A program made the translations under genes and the position numbers. A stretch of DNA of 64,000 nucleotides from JAAYJT01 sp037446395 (GTDB lineage: Bacteria > Bacteroidota > Bacteroidia > Bacteroidales > JAAYJT01): contig JBBIIP010000011.1 of the NCBI GenBank assembly GCA_037446395.1, forward strand, positions 19,501-83,500, read 5' to 3'. Below the pieces are notes generated by a model, which did no database searches, had not been told where the DNA came from, and saw only the letters and a list, made by a program, of their open reading frames with translations. Position 1 is the first letter of the stretch. Each line of letters opens with the position of its first letter. Shown here piece after piece: positions 63,025 through 64,000 of the stretch.

Positions 63025-63595
63025 AACCACCGGAAGATTCAATTCTGATATGCTTTTTCAGGCAAAAGAGTAGAATATGGCCCGGGCATCATAAACAGCC
63101 TGATAAACAGCCATAACCACCCTGAACACAAAATGACATCGATGTCATAAGGAAGATTTTCGTTGTGAGCAACCGGCGCATATACTTGCATTAAACAGGA
63201 TTTAAACCAAACCTTACTCTTAGAGAGCCCATGCTCAAAGGGAGATAGAATATTTGGAGGAACGAATCCGCAAAATTTATTCCTACGAATTCTTGCGGAA
63301 TCATAAGAAGGTTAGAAAATCACCTAAGACATTCATAAACGTGATCATCTGGCCATATTTCAATTCATCTTCCCAGAAAATTTGCCTGAATTTCTTTATG
63401 ATATCCGAGCAGTGACTGTTTTTTAGGAACCCGACCGAATTGCCAGCAAATATTCCGGGTGCAGACAATAGATATCTGTGATAGGGCGGGCTGGACAAGA
63501 TGCCCGCAAAGGAAACAGAGACAATGGTTATAAGGTGTAAATACTAATCTATATGGGGTTAGTTCCCCGCCGCTTGGGGTGGGGAACTTCATCCT
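63025..63595. other. Non-coding stretch before the CRISPR array
   Basis: These 571 bases hold no gene that I can support. One plus-strand frame, 63224-63415, has protein-like composition (EIEYLEERIRKIYSYEFLRN) but no in-frame ATG and no known family; it may be a gene remnant. A hairpin lies next to the first repeat (63561-63588). No leader-like A/T tract adjoins the array on this side. Confidence 0.4.
63561..63588. other. Inverted repeat beside the CRISPR array edge
   Basis: AGTTCCCC (63561-63568) and GGGGAACT (63581-63588) form an 8-bp perfect stem with a 12-base loop, seven bases before the first repeat. If the array is read leftwards, this hairpin would end the array transcript, although no T run follows. 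Confidence 0.5.
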
Positions 63596-64000
63596 GTTTC
63601 AATCCACGCGCCCACGCGGGGCGCGACTGTCATTCGTTCAGGTTGTTCTACTTCTTTTATTGTTTCAATCCACGCGCCCACGCGGGGCGCGACGCTGGGT
63701 TGGGGTGTCTTCCTCGTAACATCAAGTTTCAATCCACGCGCCCACGCGGGGCGCGACTGGCACAACGGCTAAGATGGCACACAAACTAAAACGTTTCAAT
63801 CCACGCGCCCACGCGGGGCGCGACTCAAAAAGAGGCTTTTTTGATGTCCTTTTATTAACAGTTTCAATCCACGCGCCCACGCGGGGCGCGACGCTCATCC
63901 GGTGGTTAAGTGGTTAATTTGCCGCGATTCAATCCACGCGCCCACGCGGGGCGCGACTATGGCCACTTTGGTTATTATGGAGACTGGTCGTGTTTCAATC
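63596..64000 (-). CRISPR. Type I-C-like CRISPR array, trailer end, cut by window edge
   Basis: Six complete 32-base repeats start at 63596, 63662, 63726, 63793, 63861 and 63926, and a seventh begins at 63992. Each starts GTTTCAATCCACGCGCCC and ends GGGGCGCGAC, with an internal 7-bp palindrome (CGCGCCC/GGGCGCG, 5-base loop). Repeat six has one change (GATTC for GTTTC). Spacers are 34, 32, 35, 36, 33 and 34 bases. The sequence class is that of type I-C. Type I-C repeats are read so that they end in ATTGAAAC, so transcription is probably leftward (minus strand); the leader and any cas genes should then lie beyond the right edge. No cas gene is in the window. Confidence 0.96.

Noticed and set aside
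57000..63500. cas genes near the array
   Set aside because: Every gene in this stretch is assigned to envelope, SDR, tyrS or SIMPL families. No Cas1, Cas2, Cas3, Cas5, Cas7 or Cas8 motif is seen.
63553..63789. A 78-codon frame running through the CRISPR repeats
   Set aside because: It consists of translated repeats (FNPRAHAGRD-like) and spacers, a well-known artefact of CRISPR arrays.

Overview
The window looks like a piece of a Bacteroidota chromosome, most likely Bacteroidales or a close relative. The grounds are the many TAnnTTTG -7 promoter boxes just upstream of start codons, the near absence of Shine-Dalgarno sequences, families largely confined to the phylum (GldH, DUF4175, DUF4292, DUF4837, viroplasmin-type RNase H) and secreted proteins with type IX secretion (T9SS) C-terminal sorting domains. 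It is mostly housekeeping sequence. I see no prophage, insertion sequence or complete defence system. One 100-base run of N (5223-5322) interrupts a gene.

Layout. 1-7.8 kb: an arginase-family protein with degenerate metal ligands, topA, miaB, a C69 dipeptidase broken by the N gap, and a membrane-anchored coiled-coil protein. 7.8-12 kb: two T9SS-type secreted proteins around a fused oligopeptide-type ABC ATPase. 12-22.5 kb: rnr, DUF554, a large MORN-like repeat protein, an AT-rich 0.57 kb gap, rpiB-lutB, an unknown gene, dnaG, DUF2892 and DUF1573. 22.5-27.5 kb: tRNA-Cys, a CWC zinc protein, folB, a sodium:solute symporter, glnS followed directly by tRNA-Gln(CUG), and comF. 27.5-37.4 kb: a large lamin-tail secreted protein, asd-ribF, gldH, RNase H, gltX and a membrane class III cyclase. 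37.4-48 kb: DUF4175, ybeY, mnmG with a parS-like palindrome on each side, a methyltransferase and a 1229-residue histidine kinase. 48-59.6 kb: a cell-envelope series (flippase, dut, TPR lipoprotein, DUF4292 lipoprotein, EnvC-like degenerate M23 protein, tatA, MltD-like and MltF-like lytic transglycosylases, DUF4837, DUF2147). 59.6-63 kb: an NAD-dependent epimerase diverging from tyrS, and a SIMPL protein. 63.6-64 kb: the edge of a type I-C-like CRISPR array with six complete repeats and a truncated seventh. No cas genes are in the window.

How the genes fit together. Two themes stand out. The first is envelope biogenesis: peptidoglycan cleavage and its probable control, lipoproteins, Tat export and a flippase, together with the T9SS/gliding lipoprotein gldH and three likely T9SS cargo proteins. 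The second is information processing: topA, dnaG, rnr, miaB, mnmG, ybeY and three aminoacyl-tRNA synthetases. The two parS-like palindromes flanking mnmG suggest that this region lies near the replication origin. I did not find a convincing new multi-gene system. The best leads are the parS pair, the degenerate arginase-like protein in a conserved housekeeping context, the EnvC-like M23 protein and the CRISPR array edge.
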